DNA of 64,000 nucleotides, taken from positions 124,001 to 188,000 of the forward strand of contig JAJPGT010000020.1 of NCBI GenBank assembly GCA_021325655.1. Reading direction: 5' to 3'. Position 1 is the first letter of the stretch; each line of letters starts with the position of its first letter. Positions 62,859-64,000 of the stretch are shown piece by piece. A model generated the notes under the pieces. That model saw nothing but the letters and a program-made list of their open reading frames with translations, did no database searches and was not told where the DNA came from. A program made the position numbers and the translations under genes. The DNA is from Pseudomonadota bacterium. Its GTDB lineage: Bacteria; Chloroflexota; UBA6077; JAJPGT01.

Positions 62859-64000
62859 CTATGCCTTCTCTCCAGAGGCGGGCTGTACCCGCTGGGGGCC
62901 AAGCGGCGTTTCAGATCCCGTAGCGAGCGCCTCTGCGAGCGCCTGCTCCAGGGGCAGCGCCCGCCCCGCGTCCCAGGTGGCCGCGAATGCCGCCTCGCCC
63001 AGGGTCCACCGCAGCGCCTCCGTGCAGCGGGCGTAGGCAGCCTCATCGGCCGGCTCTACCAGCGACCCAGTAGCCTCGCGCAGCGCCCACGCCGCCCCGA
63101 GCAACCGTGCCGCCCTGGGGGCATGCCCTGCCTCCGCCACGACCATCGCGAGCCCCTCCAGGCAGATCGCGACTCGCCGCCGGTCCCCGATCGGCCCCGC
63201 CGTCGCCAGGCTCTCCGCGTACAGCGCCGCCGCCTGGCACCCCGCACCGCGCTGGTGCGCCACCCGGGCTTGGAACTGGAGCCAGTTGGCCGTGCTGCGG
63301 GTGTCATTCACGGACCGAGACTGGGCAAGCGCTTCGTCCAGAGCGGCAACCGCGCCCTCGAGATCGCCCGCCATGCTGAGCGCCTCGCCCAGCACCCCCA
63401 GTGCGAGGCCGGCTCCCCGCCGGTCGCCCAGCGTGCGGCAGAGCGCCAGACTCTCGCGGTAGGCTAGGAGCGCGCGCTCCGGGTCACCGCGTGCCACCGC
63501 GACCAGACCCAGGCACACCAGCATCTCGGCCAGCCCGGCGCGGTCCCCGTGCTCGCGGCAGAGCGCAACCGCCCGCTCCGCCAGCGCCTCCGCCACCTGC
63601 GGTTCGCCCTGGAGGCGGCGGAGGTGGGCCGCGACGCCCAGCGCCAGCGCTCGCTGCCGCGTCGCCGACTCGTCGCCCGCTGCCAGCGCCCGGTCCAGCC
63701 ACTGTCGGCCCTCGCCGTAATACCCGCATACGAACCAGAACCAGCCCAGCGCTGCCGCCAGCCGGAGCAGGGGCGCTGCCCCCGCGGCGTCCTCGTAGAG
63801 CCGGCTCAGCGCGACGCGCAGGTTGGCGTGCTCCCGCTCCAGCCGCGCCACGCACGCCGCCTGGTGCGGCCCGGTCAATTCGGGTTCGGTTCGCTCCGCC
63901 AGCGCCAGGTAGTGCTCGGCGTGGCGACGCGTGATCGCCTCGGCCTCCCCGCTTTCGGTCAGGCGCTCCCGGGCGTACTGGCGGACCGGCTCCAGCAGCC
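62859..64000 (-). CDS. TPR-rich regulator, C-terminal part (5' end outside window)
   Basis: The C-terminal 380 or so residues of a larger protein; reading continues past 63878 to the window edge with LLEPVRQYARERLTESGEAE then RRHAEHYLALAERTE. This is the segment that follows the NB-ARC/AAA ATPase in LuxR- or SARP-like signal-transduction ATPases (often adenylate-cyclase-linked). Several TPR repeats follow, for example DRAGLAEMLVCLGLVAVARG and ALSMAGDLEGAVAALDEALA. No DNA-binding domain is visible here, and it could lie either in the missing N-terminal part or nowhere. Confidence 0.82.
   Translation of the reverse strand, partial: LLEPVRQYARERLTESGEAEAITRRHAEHYLALAERTEPELTGPHQAACVARLEREHANLRVALSRLYEDAAGAAPLLRLAAALGWFWFVCGYYGEGRQWLDRALAAGDESATRQRALALGVAAHLRRLQGEPQVAEALAERAVALCREHGDRAGLAEMLVCLGLVAVARGDPERALLAYRESLALCRTLGDRRGAGLALGVLGEALSMAGDLEGAVAALDEALAQSRSVNDTRSTANWLQFQARVAHQRGAGCQAAALYAESLATAGPIGDRRRVAICLEGLAMVVAEAGHAPRAARLLGAAWALREATGSLVEPADEAAYARCTEALRWTLGEAAFAATWDAGRALPLEQALAEALATGSETPLGPQRVQPASGEKA

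Overview
The window is high-GC DNA (roughly two thirds G+C by eye) with dense, mostly co-directional genes, frequent GTG starts and one TTG start, and many genes that overlap by 4-14 bases. The gene content fits a thermophilic or deep-branching aerobic bacterium of the Chloroflexota, most likely class Thermomicrobia (Sphaerobacter/Thermomicrobium-like). The pointers are a fused CoxA-CoxC oxidase, cytochromes fused to CoxB and to cytochrome b, a secretin-less Tad pilus locus, and many polytopic glycosyltransferases. This placement is an inference from gene content, not from a marker-gene search. No tRNA, rRNA, CRISPR array or intact insertion sequence was recognised.

Region by region. Positions 2-1051 hold the end of a GH15 glucoamylase-type hydrolase. 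Positions 1204-6788 are a compact respiratory operon: CoxB with a C-terminal cytochrome c, a CoxA-CoxC fusion, a small membrane subunit, a Rieske protein, and cytochrome b with a C-terminal cytochrome c. Positions 6776-15468 carry a GT4 glycosyltransferase and five membrane glycosyltransferase-like proteins. Positions 15479-20551 (minus strand) encode a histidine block read hisS-like, hisG, hisD, hisC. Positions 20649-23706 hold signalling genes: a histidine kinase fused to an HD-GYP c-di-GMP phosphodiesterase, divergent from a NarL-type kinase/regulator pair.

Positions 24283-28928 are a minimal Tad/Flp pilus locus (flp, cpaB, cpaF/tadA, tadB, tadC) with its own promoter and an approximately 250-base leader. 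The coding chain then runs with almost no gaps through an isoprenylcysteine-methyltransferase-like protein, six membrane glycosyltransferase-like proteins, a duplicated AtpI-like protein, a DUF192 protein, a ComF-like phosphoribosyltransferase and a GT87 protein, ending at 41863. Next come upp with a clear promoter, and a phospholipid operon (pssA, a PAP2-family enzyme, and a single protein joining a PmtA-like N-methyltransferase to phosphatidylserine decarboxylase). In principle this operon could make PS, PE and PC.

Positions 45738-54065 are the F1Fo ATP synthase operon (AtpI-like, a, c, b, delta, alpha, gamma, beta, epsilon) with murA translationally coupled to its end. Long hairpins lie between atpE and atpF and between atpD and atpC. 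After a secreted protein of unknown function come an MreB-family gene with a good promoter and a cytosine-deaminase-family gene. On the minus strand are a MenG/UbiE methyltransferase with a UbiA-type prenyltransferase (menaquinone synthesis) and a CapA-family protein.

The last 3 kb look unstable. They hold a frameshifted alpha/beta-hydrolase remnant, a BON-domain gene with a probable frameshift, a 132-bp element with near-perfect 21-bp terminal inverted repeats, and the C-terminal part of a TPR-rich regulator that runs off the window. The most unusual single item is the methyltransferase-decarboxylase fusion at 44502-45701.
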